DNA from: Posidonia oceanica
Taxonomy: Eukaryota; Streptophyta; Magnoliopsida; Alismatales; Posidoniaceae
Length of the DNA stretch: 64,000 nt
NCBI GenBank assembly: GCA_037176725.1
Contig: JAZBRS010000026.1
Span: 61,668,501 to 61,732,500, forward strand
Direction of reading: 5' to 3'
Below the pieces are notes generated by a model. The model ran no database searches. It was not told the origin of the DNA and saw only the letters and a program-made list of their open reading frames with translations. How positions within the stretch are numbered: the first letter of the stretch is position 1; every line of letters begins with the position of its first letter. The position numbers and the translations under genes are program-made. This document shows positions 54,115 to 64,000 of the stretch, piece after piece.

Positions 54115-55063
54115 ACTTGGAATCTGTTGCAGTCTGTTTTCTCGCTGTATTTCCGACTCGATCCTCGTTTTTTGCATCCGATCGTTTCCTGTGCATGTTT
54201 TAGCACCCCAGCATGTGGTTTAATAGCGGCTTTCGGGTTTTGCACCTTGACTTTATTTTCCCGACCTGCTTTCATCGCTTTCCGCATTTTGTTGCCTCCG
54301 GTACACGCCTTGACACCCATGCGTGCTGTCGGACCCTTATTTTTTGGTTTTACGCCTTACATCGCCTGTTTTCCCGTGGTTTCTCGCCTTGGACTTGTTT
54401 TCCCTCGCCTGTCACTTGCATCGTACGTTTTATTCGCTGTTTTGTTCTATCGCATGCATTTGCATTAGGGCGATGATGCTTACTTCCTAGAGTTCTTACG
54501 AACCAGGGTCCGTCTCATTCAGAACTCTAGCAGCGCTGCTGAGCACATAGTCTGCACGTTTAATTTTAATCATGCTTCATAGCATATTAAGCAAGTTTAT
54601 GCATTCACTAGACATGCATAGCATCTCTCGCCCCTCGGGCGTACAGTAAAAGCAAGCACTTGCTAAAATCCTGCATATGCGAGCGAGTTAAGCCTAGAAA
54701 GACTGATTCTTTGGATGTGTCGGGCGTGCTTAACACCATCCCCATGTGTAATAGGAGTCATTGCCCTTTCTCTTGGCCCGCAATGACCATTATGCCCTCG
54801 TCGTAAGCACGAGTCATAGCATTGCATAGCATTTGTATCTTTTTGCATGGTTTCCATGCATTTCCCTGATTTTCCTTGTCTCCCGATTTAATAGACACGG
54901 TGGCGACTTTGATTTTGTCTTATCTTTCTTTTTTCCTCTTCTTCTAGCGTCTCCGAGTATAGTTTTCTTCCTCGGATCTACCGCTAATAGTGACCCAATT
55001 TCGGTTGGTGCATGCGAGCTTTGGCATCATGCACGGACGCGTCGATTTTCAAAATTACTACAG

Positions 55064-55081
55064 TGGAGACTCCACTGGGGA
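55064..55081 (+). other. Element C primer-binding site
   Basis: TGGAGACTCCACTGGGGA, one base after the LTR end ATTACTACA. Same class as the PBS of element A. Confidence 0.85.
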
Positions 55082-55390
55082 GACTAGACTCCGGCTTTCG
55101 TTTCTGGCTTTCTCGCCACTTGGATTTTCTATCTTTGCTTGCCATGTGCCTCTGTTGGGTAGGCAGAATCCCCAGTTGCGACTCCGCTGAGGATACTAGA
55201 CTCCGACTTTCGTTATTGGCTCTCTCGCCCGCTTGGTTTTCGCATTTTGCTTGCCTTGTGCCTTTGTATGCCTTACCTGCTTGATTGCTTGCCTATCTGC
55301 TCCGCTGGGGAGGCAGAATCCCCAGCGGCTTCTAGACTCCAGCTTTCGTTTTGGTTTTCTCGCCGCTTGGATTTTGCATCTTTTCTTTCT
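55064..55390 (+). repeat. PBS-proximal sequence repeated three times
   Basis: Three diverged copies of a unit running from the PBS through CTAGACTCCGGCTTTCGTT and CTCGCCGCTTGGATTTTGC: 55064-55145, 55176-55260 and about 55300-55385. The second has TTGCGACTCCGCTGAGGA. The third has CCGCTGGGGA (55302-55311) paired perfectly with TCCCCAGCGG (55319-55328) across 7 nt. GGCAGAATCCCCAG lies between units. Confidence 0.85.
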
Positions 55391-56517
55391 TTATGCCTGT
55401 TTACATGCTTTATTGCTTGCTCTGTGTTTACATGCTCTACTGCTAGCTTGTCTTTACTTACTTTATTTGCTTGCTTATCCTTGCTTTATTTTCTCGCATT
55501 ACTTGTCTAAATACTTACTTGGCGCAATAATACATGCTTTTTGCGTGGTGAATGCTTTGTTACACACACTTGCTATGCCACCACACATGCACATGCCATG
55601 TATACATGCCTTTTGATATGATAAGTGTTTTCCCTTCACTATCACGTCCACTACACTAGCACATACCATGCGCATGCCTTTTGCAATGATGTGTGTTGCT
55701 TGCCTAACATGTTTGGGTGATTTTCTTCCCCTTTTGCACTAAGCCCAAGGACAATTAGAAACTAATTGCTTCCCCCACGGCTAATTGAAAACAGCAAGTA
55801 CAAATCGAATCTAGGTGCAACCAGAGACCCCAACACACCTGCATTCCCCTTTGAGTAAATAAAACGCGCATGATAAAAAACTCTAAGCAATTGCATGAAG
55901 CATCATAAAGGATATGCATATTCTCATCAGAGTCCACTTACTAGTTTGAGAAGGTTAGTCCCGGCCTCTTGTTCCATTGCTTTTGTGTGGCCCAGGTCAG
56001 CCGGTCTATCCCCCCTTGTCAGGGGACGCGTCGGTGCTAGTGGAGGGTATTACCCAAGCTTTTGGCAGGGTCGAGGCCACCAACGCACCACTCCATCACT
56101 GCCTAAGCTTTGGCTAGGATCTAGTCGAGGACCTACTTTTTTTTCTAGCCTGAGTCGGTGACCCGTACACCTGTGAGTGTCCGAAGTAGACAACCTAATA
56201 GGACACACTAGATTGGTGAGGGAGAGCATGCTAGACAGCATATCATCTGCATGAGTGCATTCATGCTGCAATTAAAGCATTTGCATTTTACTTTCAGGTT
56301 CTAACCCTTGTCTTTGTTTGTGTTGTGACATTCAGAGAAGTCAGTGAGCGAGTTCCCTAGCTGAAGCTTGAGTTCTTTCTCTTACTGACACCCCTATCGC
56401 GACACCTGTTCCCGACCATCCTCTTCCGAGATATTCGCCTTCGCGATAATAGCTCCTCGTAGGACTCGTCCTCTTTCTTTTCGTCGCAGCCCTGTGATCA
56501 CTCACGCTCGGTCAGAT
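55391..56517 (+). other. Element C leader
   Basis: T/C/G-rich untranslated leader with no ORF supported. Its block 55925-56220 (ACTAGTTTGAGAAGG, TGAGTCGGTGACCCGTACAC) matches 12030-12250 of element A. The splice-acceptor-like TTACTTTCAG ends at 56297, and a conserved GAGCGAGTTCCCTAGCTG-type piece follows. Confidence 0.65.
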
Positions 56518-57057
56518 ATGGCCCAATTTGCCGGTGGGTCCCAGATTCCTGTTACCTCGGAGGGGATTTCCGCTTCGATCCCACCAACTCTCGCTTTGAC
56601 TCCCTTTGTGTCCCTTGTGTCACCAGGCTTTCACCCTCTGGTGTCTGGGGCACCCCAGTATGCTACAGGGTGTTGGCAGACCTACGCCCCTCTGGATTCG
56701 ATCATCGAGTCTATCTTGATGACTGCCACTCGCGCTCCGGAGACGCCTCTGACCTCTCTGTCCCAGGGCTACGTCGCTTTCGACGCCCCTTCTATTGCGG
56801 CGACCTTTGCTGTAGGATCCCTATCGCCTAGACAGTCTGTATCCTTCCCTTGTGAATCTGGCCCCTCGTCGGTCTTGCACCTCACCATACCCACTGATGG
56901 CTCCCTTGAGGTGCAGTATTAGCAGCTGATGGAGACTGCCTAGAGACTGCTGGGCATGGCTCTATCTCTTCGCCCTTCCAACATTTCCACTACTCCCGAG
57001 GTTCCTCTGCAGCCTGCTCCCGCCTTTCAGGCTTTCTCCTCTGTCCCCTTGCCAAGA
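56518..57057 (+). pseudogene. Element C gag, N-terminal part
   Basis: Starts with ATG at 56518 (MAQFAGGSQIPVTSEG). It runs through SIIESILMTATRAPETPLTS and SVLHLTIPTDGSLEVQY to a TAG at 56920-56922 and a second TAG at 56941-56943, both where Gln occurs in relatives. It ends in FQAFSSVPLPRP at the insertion site of S2. It is homologous to the gag N-terminus of A and supports the ATG-like start assigned there. The remainder lies after S2 (62705 onward). Confidence 0.82.
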
Positions 57058-57062
57058 CCATC
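57058..57062. repeat. Target-site duplication of S2 (left)
   Basis: CCATC, repeated at 62700-62704. Confidence 0.85.
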
Positions 57063-60000
57063 TGTTGACACTCCATTTTGACAGGCTGGATCGTTTGGAG
57101 CCTTCCGGTGGCTGCTGGACCCGAATCTAGACCCAAATCCACACCTTCCTCTCCTTCTTTCCCTTCAAAACAAGTCCAAACTCAACCTAGGATTACCCCC
57201 CTTTCCCGAACCTGAAAACTAACCAAAATCCATAGGAAAACTCACCCCTGATGACATAGCAAACCCACCAAAAAGCCTGCAAAATCTCAAACCAGACCCC
57301 TCCCAAAAACCTTAGGAAACTTAGGCAAAACTACCCTTTTTCTACACCTCAAAACCCCTCCAAAACTTCCTCAAAACCAAACCAAAACTCCGAGACCAAA
57401 ACTAGAAGCCCTAGACCCCACACCCGCCAAGTTTCACCCCTTTCCGACACCTCTAAGACCGCTTTTTGCTTGAATTATCGTTTTCTCTCTCCGGGATTAT
57501 CGTTTTCTCTCTCCTCTCTCTCTCCTGATTATCGTCTCTCTTTTCATCCCCTTCTTGCCCTTTTTCTGGCTTGGCTGTGGGCCCCCTTTGTACTCCTATC
57601 CTTTCTATATCTTATTCCTATTTTTATTTTATTTTTAGCATTTTCCCTGAATTTTAAAAATCTTTTCCCTCAAATCTATCTCTTTCCCCTTTTATTCTCC
57701 TTTTTCTCCTTTTCTTCTTCTTTTCCTCTTCCTTCTTCTCTCTTTTGCAAAAACCCATAAAAATCCTTAAAAATCTGCAAAACCCCAAAACATAAAAGAA
57801 ACAAATCAGAATTCCAAGAAAAGCAACTAAAAAACATTAAACAAATGATTAAAAACTCAAACTTAACTAAATCAAGCTAAAAAGAAAATCAAGCATGCAA
57901 ACTAAAAAATGCAAAACAAACTAAAAGAAAATACTGTAAAATCAAGTAAAAAACTGAAATAAAGTCAGAACCTACCAAAAATAAAAACCCCACTAAAAGA
58001 ATTAAAAAAACAAACCCTAAAGAGAAGAATTAAAAATCAAACACTAAAACAAGTAATTAAAGGAGGCAAAAGACTTAACCTAATAAACATAAGAAAAAAC
58101 AACATAAAACTTAATTAAAAAAGAAAAAGAAAATACAGTTGAAAGACTTAAAAAAAACACTTAATCAAACCAGAAAAATCCAACTAAAAAACATCAAGAA
58201 GAATTAACAAATAAATGATCAAAACATGATTCAAAAGACTTAAGAAAAGAAAACCTTAAAAGATTAAAACTAAAAGCCAAAACCCACTCTAATTAATCCT
58301 AAAAATCCTAATTAACATCCTAAAATACTTAACAAGGAAACACAATTTTAAAAACAATTTAAAAAGATTTAACCAACACTTAATCAAGTGGAAAATGAAT
58401 TAACAACAAAGGAAAGCCCTAGAACCCTAATCAAGCCTAAAACACACTAATTAACCTAAAAACAGTCATTAAAATATCCAATTAAACACCTAACCTACAA
58501 CCCAATTCATCTAATATTTTTGTTTATTTTTATCTTATTTTTTCCTATTTTATTTCTCCTCTTTTCCCTCTCTTTCTTTCTCTACTCAATTTTCTTTTCT
58601 CTTTTCCTTACTGGGCTCATCAGCCCGTTACCCTTTTTTTCTTTCTTTTTTTTCAAACCGCCAGCCCAGCCCACAGCTACAGTCCTCCTTCTTCCTCACC
58701 CTCTCCCGCGTTTGCAGAGCTACAGTGTTCGCTGGCCTGCAGCTCTGCAACGGCCTGCCATCTCCTGCTCGAGCCGGACTGGCGCGCCGAACTTCGTCCG
58801 TGCTCCTGCCATCGCCCCTCCTCGGCATTCAATTGCCGCAGGCTTGCAAAACCAAATGGGAAGTCATCGGAAACCATAGCAGAAAGGAGGGGAGATCAGA
58901 GCCAAAAACAGGAGAGAAGGAGAGGAGAAAAAGAGAGAATTGATCCTGGAAGAGACCCACCCTTTTTCCAGTGGAATCCCCAGCGAGAGAGAGGGCGGAA
59001 TTTCCTCTGAAATCCACCGAGAGATCCCGACCTTCCGCCTCTTCCTTCCACAGCGAACCAGAGGCCGAAACACCTCCAGAACCATTCAGAATTCGCCCCC
59101 CAATCTCACCCAAGCCTCCTGCAACTCTTCCCCTCCTTTCTACACCGGAAGCAACCCACATTTCGCCTGAATCCACCTGAAATCCAGCCGGAACCCATCT
59201 CGAATCCCTCCTGGAATTCCCCGCACTACAGTCTACCACATCCTCCCAAACTCGGCCCCGTTATTCGCCAAGACACCACCTTCCAGAAGCACCCGACCTT
59301 CAGCCTTCTCCCCCACCACAGACGAAACCTTCCACCACAAACACCTTGCTTCGCTTCCGACCGAAATCAGCCTCCATCTTCAAACCCACGTCACACGCTC
59401 CAGAACCCTCAGCCAACCATCCAGATCCCTTCGCCGGACCTCCAGCATCCTCCGGAAGGCGCTACCCAAGCCGAGGAGCAGCGGACAGGCCTCCCCACCT
59501 CCGGCTGCTCACCGTCGACCCAAAAGCTTCACTTCTTCGTTCGAGCCACAGAAACACCGTCCGACCATCTGGGAAGCTCCAGGAGACTACCCTGAGAGGA
59601 GCCGAACCGCCGCGAGCCGCTGGAAGCCACCTCTGCAACCGGACGACGACCGCCGACCATCACCGGCACTGCTGAGGTCGGAAGGACGCACCGGACACAG
59701 CCACAGGTATCTCTTGGTCTCCCCCGCTCTCTCTCTTCCCCCTGCTGCTTTTCCGCCGACCAGAACCAGATTTCCGGACCTCCAGTGCCGCCCGCGTCTC
59801 GCCGACCTTCCTGTCTTCTCCGACGCCGGCCACTTGTCTTCCGGACGTTCCAGCCAGTGGAACGCTGCCCCGACGGTCTCCAGAGCTCCGCACAGTCGCC
59901 GACAGCCTCCTTCGCCCTCCTGCGCGTCCGCAGGCACCCTGTGCCGGCGGTGCTGAGCTCCGGTGGTCACTGCTACAGCGCAAGCCACCGCCGGCAGTTC

Positions 60001-62699
60001 ACTATTCACTTATTTTTCTAGTTATAAGGTTTTTATGCAAACATTACATTATTGCCTTGAGTTTTTCCTTTTTTTGCGTTTTAGTCCTCTGTTCATTTAT
60101 TTTGCTTAGTTTTCAATTAAATACCATGCTAAATTGCAACTTATGTTTCTGTTTTTCTATATTTGCATGATAGTCCATTTACTGTGCGTTTCAGTTATAA
60201 AATATTATGCTTTAGTCCCTCTGCTTTACATTATTGCACTTAGGTCCTGTTTCAAATCAGTCTATTTAATTGCATGTATTTTACCATATAAAATTGCATT
60301 CTGGGCCCCTCTAGTTTTTTATATTTACTGTCTGATCCTCTGAACTGTAGTAACTTAGGTCTTATTTCTGATTTTTGCATACTGCATTGCATATTTACTC
60401 CCCTGTTTCTTCATTTTTGCACATAGGTCCATTTTAAATGGACAGTAACCCTTTTGCATGCATATTAGCTTACTACATTGCATTTTCAACCCTGCATCTT
60501 TAAAAAATTGCATATCAGTCCCCAGACCATGATTCCAGAGCATGTTTTCCATATAAAATTGCATATCTGACCCCTGCATGATTTAAAAATCACACATAGA
60601 TCCTTGCGTCTTTCAAAAACCATGTAAAAAGACTGTTTTGCCCCTAAGTTGCATTTTAACTCCTATACTTGCAAAATGGCATGTAGACCCTCCACTTGCA
60701 TTCCCAGACTCCCCAGAACCCTGTTTTCTGGAAAATTTGCATTTTAGCCCCTTTCTTTCTTCAAAAATGCTTTTGAATCCCTGTTCTTTCCAAATTGCTT
60801 TTCTTTGTCTTTTCTTGCTTTGCATGCATTCTGCATTCATCTAGTCTTGCATTTCAGCATCCCCCTTGCATACACTAGGCACTTTTAACTCCCCTTCACA
60901 TGGGAGGACCTTCAGCACACCCCTAGGACCTCCTGAACACTTAGATCTGTTCTTCTCTCCTGTTCTGGCCCTTCTGCTCCGAAGCGGCGATATCTTCCAA
61001 TCCGACCGTTGGATCTCCTCGAGTAAGCAGCCCAGGCGACCGCAGCGAAGCGCTCTTCAGCATAGACCAAGCAGATCTCCGATCAGACTCCCGGATCTCC
61101 AGGTATGTCCTCCTGAACCCCTGCACTGCATTCATTTGCATGCCATTTGCTCCGTTTTGCGTGCTTTCAAGTTTTCTCGCTCCGTTTCGCGTGCTGCTTC
61201 TTTGTCTTGCACCGTTTTGCGTGCCCTTTAGTTCTTTCGCCTCATTTTGCGTGCAGTCTTGTTTTCTCGCACCGTTTTGCGTGCCGCTTCTTTGTCTTGC
61301 GCCGTTTTGCGTGCCCTTTAGTTTTTTCGCCTCGTTTTGCTTGCAGTCCTGTTTTCTCGCACCGTTTTGCGTGCCGCTTCTTTGTCTTGCACTGTTTTAC
61401 GTGCCCTTTAGTTTTTTTGCCTCGTTTTGCGTGCAGTCTTGTTTTCTCACTCCGTTTTGCGTGCCGCTTCTTTGTCTTGCTCCGTTTTGCGTGCTTTCAA
61501 GTTTTCTCGCTTTGTTTTGCGTGCAGTTTTGTTTTCTCGCACCGTTTTGCGTGCCGCTTCTTTATCTTGCACCGTTTTGCGTGCCCTTTAGTTTTTTCGC
61601 CTCATTTTGCGTGCAGTTTTGTTTTCTCGCTCTGTTTTGCATGCCGCTTCTTTGTCTTGCTCCGTTTTGCGTGCAGTCTTGTTTTCTCGCTTCGTTTTGC
61701 GTGACCTTTAGTTTTCTCGCCCCGTTTTGCGTGCCGCTTCTCTGTCTTGCACCGTTTTGCGTGCCCTTTAGTTTCCTCGCTCCGTTTTGAGTGCCCTTCT
61801 TTGACTTGCACCGTTTTGCGTGCCCTTTCGTTTTCTCGTCTCGTCTTGCGTGCCCTTGTTTTCCTTGCCCGGTTTTGCGCCCTTCTTTCGTTTTCCGCAC
61901 CGTTTTGCGTTCTTGTTCCGTTCCTTGCATCATTTTGCATGTCAACCTTGTTTTCGCATCTTTTCGCATTCTTGTTTCGTTCCTCGCACTGTTTTACGCT
62001 GTTTCCTCTTGCATGTCGCTTGCATTGCCTATTTTCCCCGCTGTTTTGTTTTATCGCCCGCATTTGCATATAGGGCAGTGATGCTTACTGTCCGGAGTTC
62101 CGACGAGCCAGGTTCCGCCCGGTTCGGAACACAGACAGCGTTGCTGAGCGCTTAGGTTGCACGTTTACTTCCCTGCATCGTCTTTCATCACTTAGAGCAC
62201 ACCTTTGAGCATCTAGATAGGCATTCATTGGCACTTAGGCATTCAAAATCTGCATTTCCCTGCATATGAGAGCGTAAGCCTAGAATGACCGATTCTCGGG
62301 CATGTCGGGGGTGCCTAACACCTTCCCCGCGCGTAACAGAAGTCCTTACCCTCTCTTGGCCCGCAATGACCATATTGCCCTTGTCCTAGGCACGAGTCAC
62401 ATCATTTGCATTCATTTGCATCTCATTTCTTTTGCATTGCCTTGCATTGCGTCTTTTGCTTGGTTTTACGTGATTATTCACGCATCTCCCCGGTTTTCCT
62501 CGTCTTCCGATTTAATAGACTTGGTGGCGACTCCGATTTTGTCTTATCTTCTTCTTTTCTTTCCCTTTTTCCCTCTTTTAAATGTTTTCGAGTTAGGTCT
62601 TCCTTCTCGGACATAGCCGCTAATAGTAAGTCTGATTCCGATCGGTGCACGCGAGCTTTGGCATCGTGCATGGACGATCCGAACACTGGGATTACTACA
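57063..62699 (+). mobile_element. Solo LTR S2 (complete, 5637 bp)
   Basis: A complete LTR in forward orientation, starting TGTTGACACTCCATTTTGAC and ending GGGATTACTACA, flanked by CCATC on both sides and with no internal element sequence. It is inserted in the gag of element C. It has the same layout as S1 but with a less similar A-rich segment and a longer minisatellite with a different unit mix. The core (62070-62400) and CpG-rich island (58670-60000) are present. It belongs to a sister subfamily of the A/B/S1 LTRs. Confidence 0.94.
61147..61965 (+). repeat. Expanded 30-bp minisatellite in S2
   Basis: About 27 copies, nearly twice as many as in the other LTRs. Units alternate between GCACCGTTTTGCGTGCCGCT and GCCTCGTTTTGCGTGCAGTC forms in a two- to four-unit higher-order pattern, with TTTGTCTT or TTTTCTC spacers. 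Spurious frames up to 216 residues result. Confidence 0.9.
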
Positions 62700-62704
62700 C
62701 CATC
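62700..62704. repeat. Target-site duplication of S2 (right)
   Basis: CCATC, matching 57058-57062. Confidence 0.85.
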
Positions 62705-64000
62705 GCCTCAGCTACTCACTACTCCAGCGATGGGGGCTCAGTTTCTGCCTCCTGCATTTGCACAACACACTGCACAGCATATTCCTCTGCCACCTGGTGG
62801 CCAGTCCTTCGGGCTGGTTGGAGCACAGTACCCCACAGGCCTGCAGCCCGGCACCGTGCCAGTGCGGCAACTGTTGCTCCCGCCCTCTGCATCACCCATT
62901 GCACAGCATGCTAGCTACTCCTACCCCTTGCATCAACAATTTCCTACCCCAGCATGCATTCCGGCACACATGCACGGATACGCCGTCCATCACGTTGCGC
63001 CACCTGAGGACGTGATGGTGGATCTGGAGGAGCACCTCGGTGCCACCCGACTAGCGTATGTAGTCTCTGCCCCTGCTGCCCCACCACCTTTGGTAGCCAA
63101 TCCATACCCCATCAATAACAGGATGGACGTTCTGGAGAAAGCACTACGTCTAGTGCAGGGCGCTGACCACCAATCCTATCAATTCCGGGACCTCTGCTAC
63201 TTTCTAGAGACGGTGCTCCCACCGAAATTCCGTATCCCGGACTTTGATAAATATAATGGTAGAGGCTGCCCCGTCACCCATCTGAAGGCGTACTGTAGAA
63301 ATCTCGCTCAGCTCCAGGCTGACGAGAGGTTGCTGATCCGCTTGTTCTAGAAAAGTCTTACCGGCCTGGCCCTCAAGTGGTTCACCTCGCTTGACATGAC
63401 CGCCATCAGGACTTGGAACGACCTTTCCCAGGCGTTCCTGGAACAATACTCCTTCAACCTCGACCTAATCCCAAAGCGCGTGAACCTAGTCGCAACAAAG
63501 CAGAATCCCTGCGAGCCGTTCGGGTAGTATGTTGGCCGCTGGCGCGCCCTTGCCTCACAGGTTCGAGATGGACCCTATGACGAGGTGTCCCTCGAGAGTG
63601 TGATCGGAGGTGCGCGGCCATCTACTGGGGCTTTGCCCAGCATTCAACCTGTCACAACCTTTGCAGCACTGATTCGGGCTGGCACCCGCGTAAAGAGTTC
63701 GCTACGGAGTGGCAACTTCCCTGCATTCTCTGCGTTTGCCAAGCAGGCCACCGTCAGCAACAACAACAGTAGCAGCACCACCAGCAACAACCGCAGCGGT
63801 AGCAGCAGCAGCCGTCCTAGGAAGTAGGATTCGCCGAAGACCGCTGTTGCATACGTCGACCCCTCGCCCGCGCCTGTTCTTCTGTCGGTTCGATCTCCCC
63901 CGAATCAGGTAGTATTCGCACCAGCTCCTAGGGCACCCCCCACGCCACAAATCACTACCACTGCCCAACCGGTTTATCCTACCGTACCGGTCCAGCAAGG
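62705..64000 (+). pseudogene. Element C gag, remainder (runs off window)
   Basis: Continues the gag of C after S2: PQLLTTPAMGAQFLPPAFAQ, then DRMDVLEKAL-type sequence, PPKFRIPDFDKYNGRGCP, a TAG at 63348 (Gln in A), SLTGLALKWFTSLDM, a TAG at 63525 (Glu in A), YVGRWRALASQV, SSLRSGNFPAFSAFAKQ, the Asn/Ser-rich stretch (63750-63820) and a TAG at 63825 where Lys is expected. The zinc-knuckle part would lie beyond base 64000. Confidence 0.85.

Larger units (their letters stand above)
53638..55062 (+). mobile_element. Element C 5' LTR, second part
   Basis: Continues LTR C after S1. It holds the fourth arm of module C5 (53645-53653), modules C6 and C7, and a segment with GCATTTTGTTGCCTCCGGTA-type sequence in place of the minisatellite. 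It then has the same core as A-type LTRs in diverged form (GCGATGATGCTTACTTCC at about 54470, GTGTCGGGCGTGCTTAACACC near 54718). It ends ATTACTACA at 55054-55062, one base before the PBS. Confidence 0.85.

Overview
This window looks like repeat-rich nuclear DNA of a flowering plant, probably a dicot. I see no host protein gene, rRNA or tRNA gene. Almost every base belongs to very large LTR retrotransposons of the Ty3/gypsy Tat/Ogre type. The evidence is a gag - aspartic protease - G-patch - RT - RNase H - second RNase H - integrase order, a primer-binding site of the TGGNGACTCCGCTGGGGA kind, LTRs of about 6 kb, and an extra ORF between pol and the 3' LTR. All coding regions carry premature stops, many of which look like CAG to TAG or TGG to TAG/TGA changes, as expected of old, methylated copies.

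Layout. (1) 1-9571, minus strand: element E. Reading from high to low coordinates it has an LTR (boundary uncertain), a long leader, gag, TWO consecutive aspartic-protease domains, a G-patch linker, RT, RNase H and the start of a second RNase H that leaves the window at base 1. (2) 9623-32942, plus strand: element A. It has a truncated 5' LTR, PBS at 11159, leader, gag (12587-15148), protease, G-patch, RT, RNase H, an intact second RNase H plus integrase frame (19462-21330), and an extra ORF resembling a plant-mobile-domain/DUF7745 protein (22777-24024). Two kinds of short hairpin array follow (24560-26545), then a polypurine tract and a nearly full 3' LTR (27076-32942). (3) 32943-41155: an inverted LTR fragment carrying a tRNA-type SINE, followed by a forward LTR (B) truncated at its 3' end. 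(4) 41156-45576, minus strand: element D, a gag whose N-terminal side is preceded by small in-phase exons encoding a coiled coil. (5) 45577-64000, plus strand: element C. Its 5' LTR is split by a complete solo LTR (S1, 47611-53632, TSD CTATG), and its gag is split by a second solo LTR (S2, 57063-62699, TSD CCATC).

The most striking signal is not protein coding. Two unrelated-looking elements (E and C) share a 56-58 bp module made of two consecutive inverted repeats of the form GTTnnnCGC - about 10 nt - GCGnnnAAC. The central triplets change together in the two arms. Element A, and also D, instead carry about 20-bp hairpins of the form GATA(..)-loop-(..)TATC whose stems also differ in a compensatory way; in A they are amplified into arrays just upstream of the 3' LTR. 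The LTRs of A, B, S1 and S2 carry a 30-bp minisatellite whose unit begins with GCAC-N8-GTGC. The leader of element C contains extra copies of the PBS-like sequence, one of them in a perfect 10-bp hairpin with its tRNA-like complement. Repeated acquisition of short structured motifs in the non-coding parts of these giant elements is the theme I would follow up.
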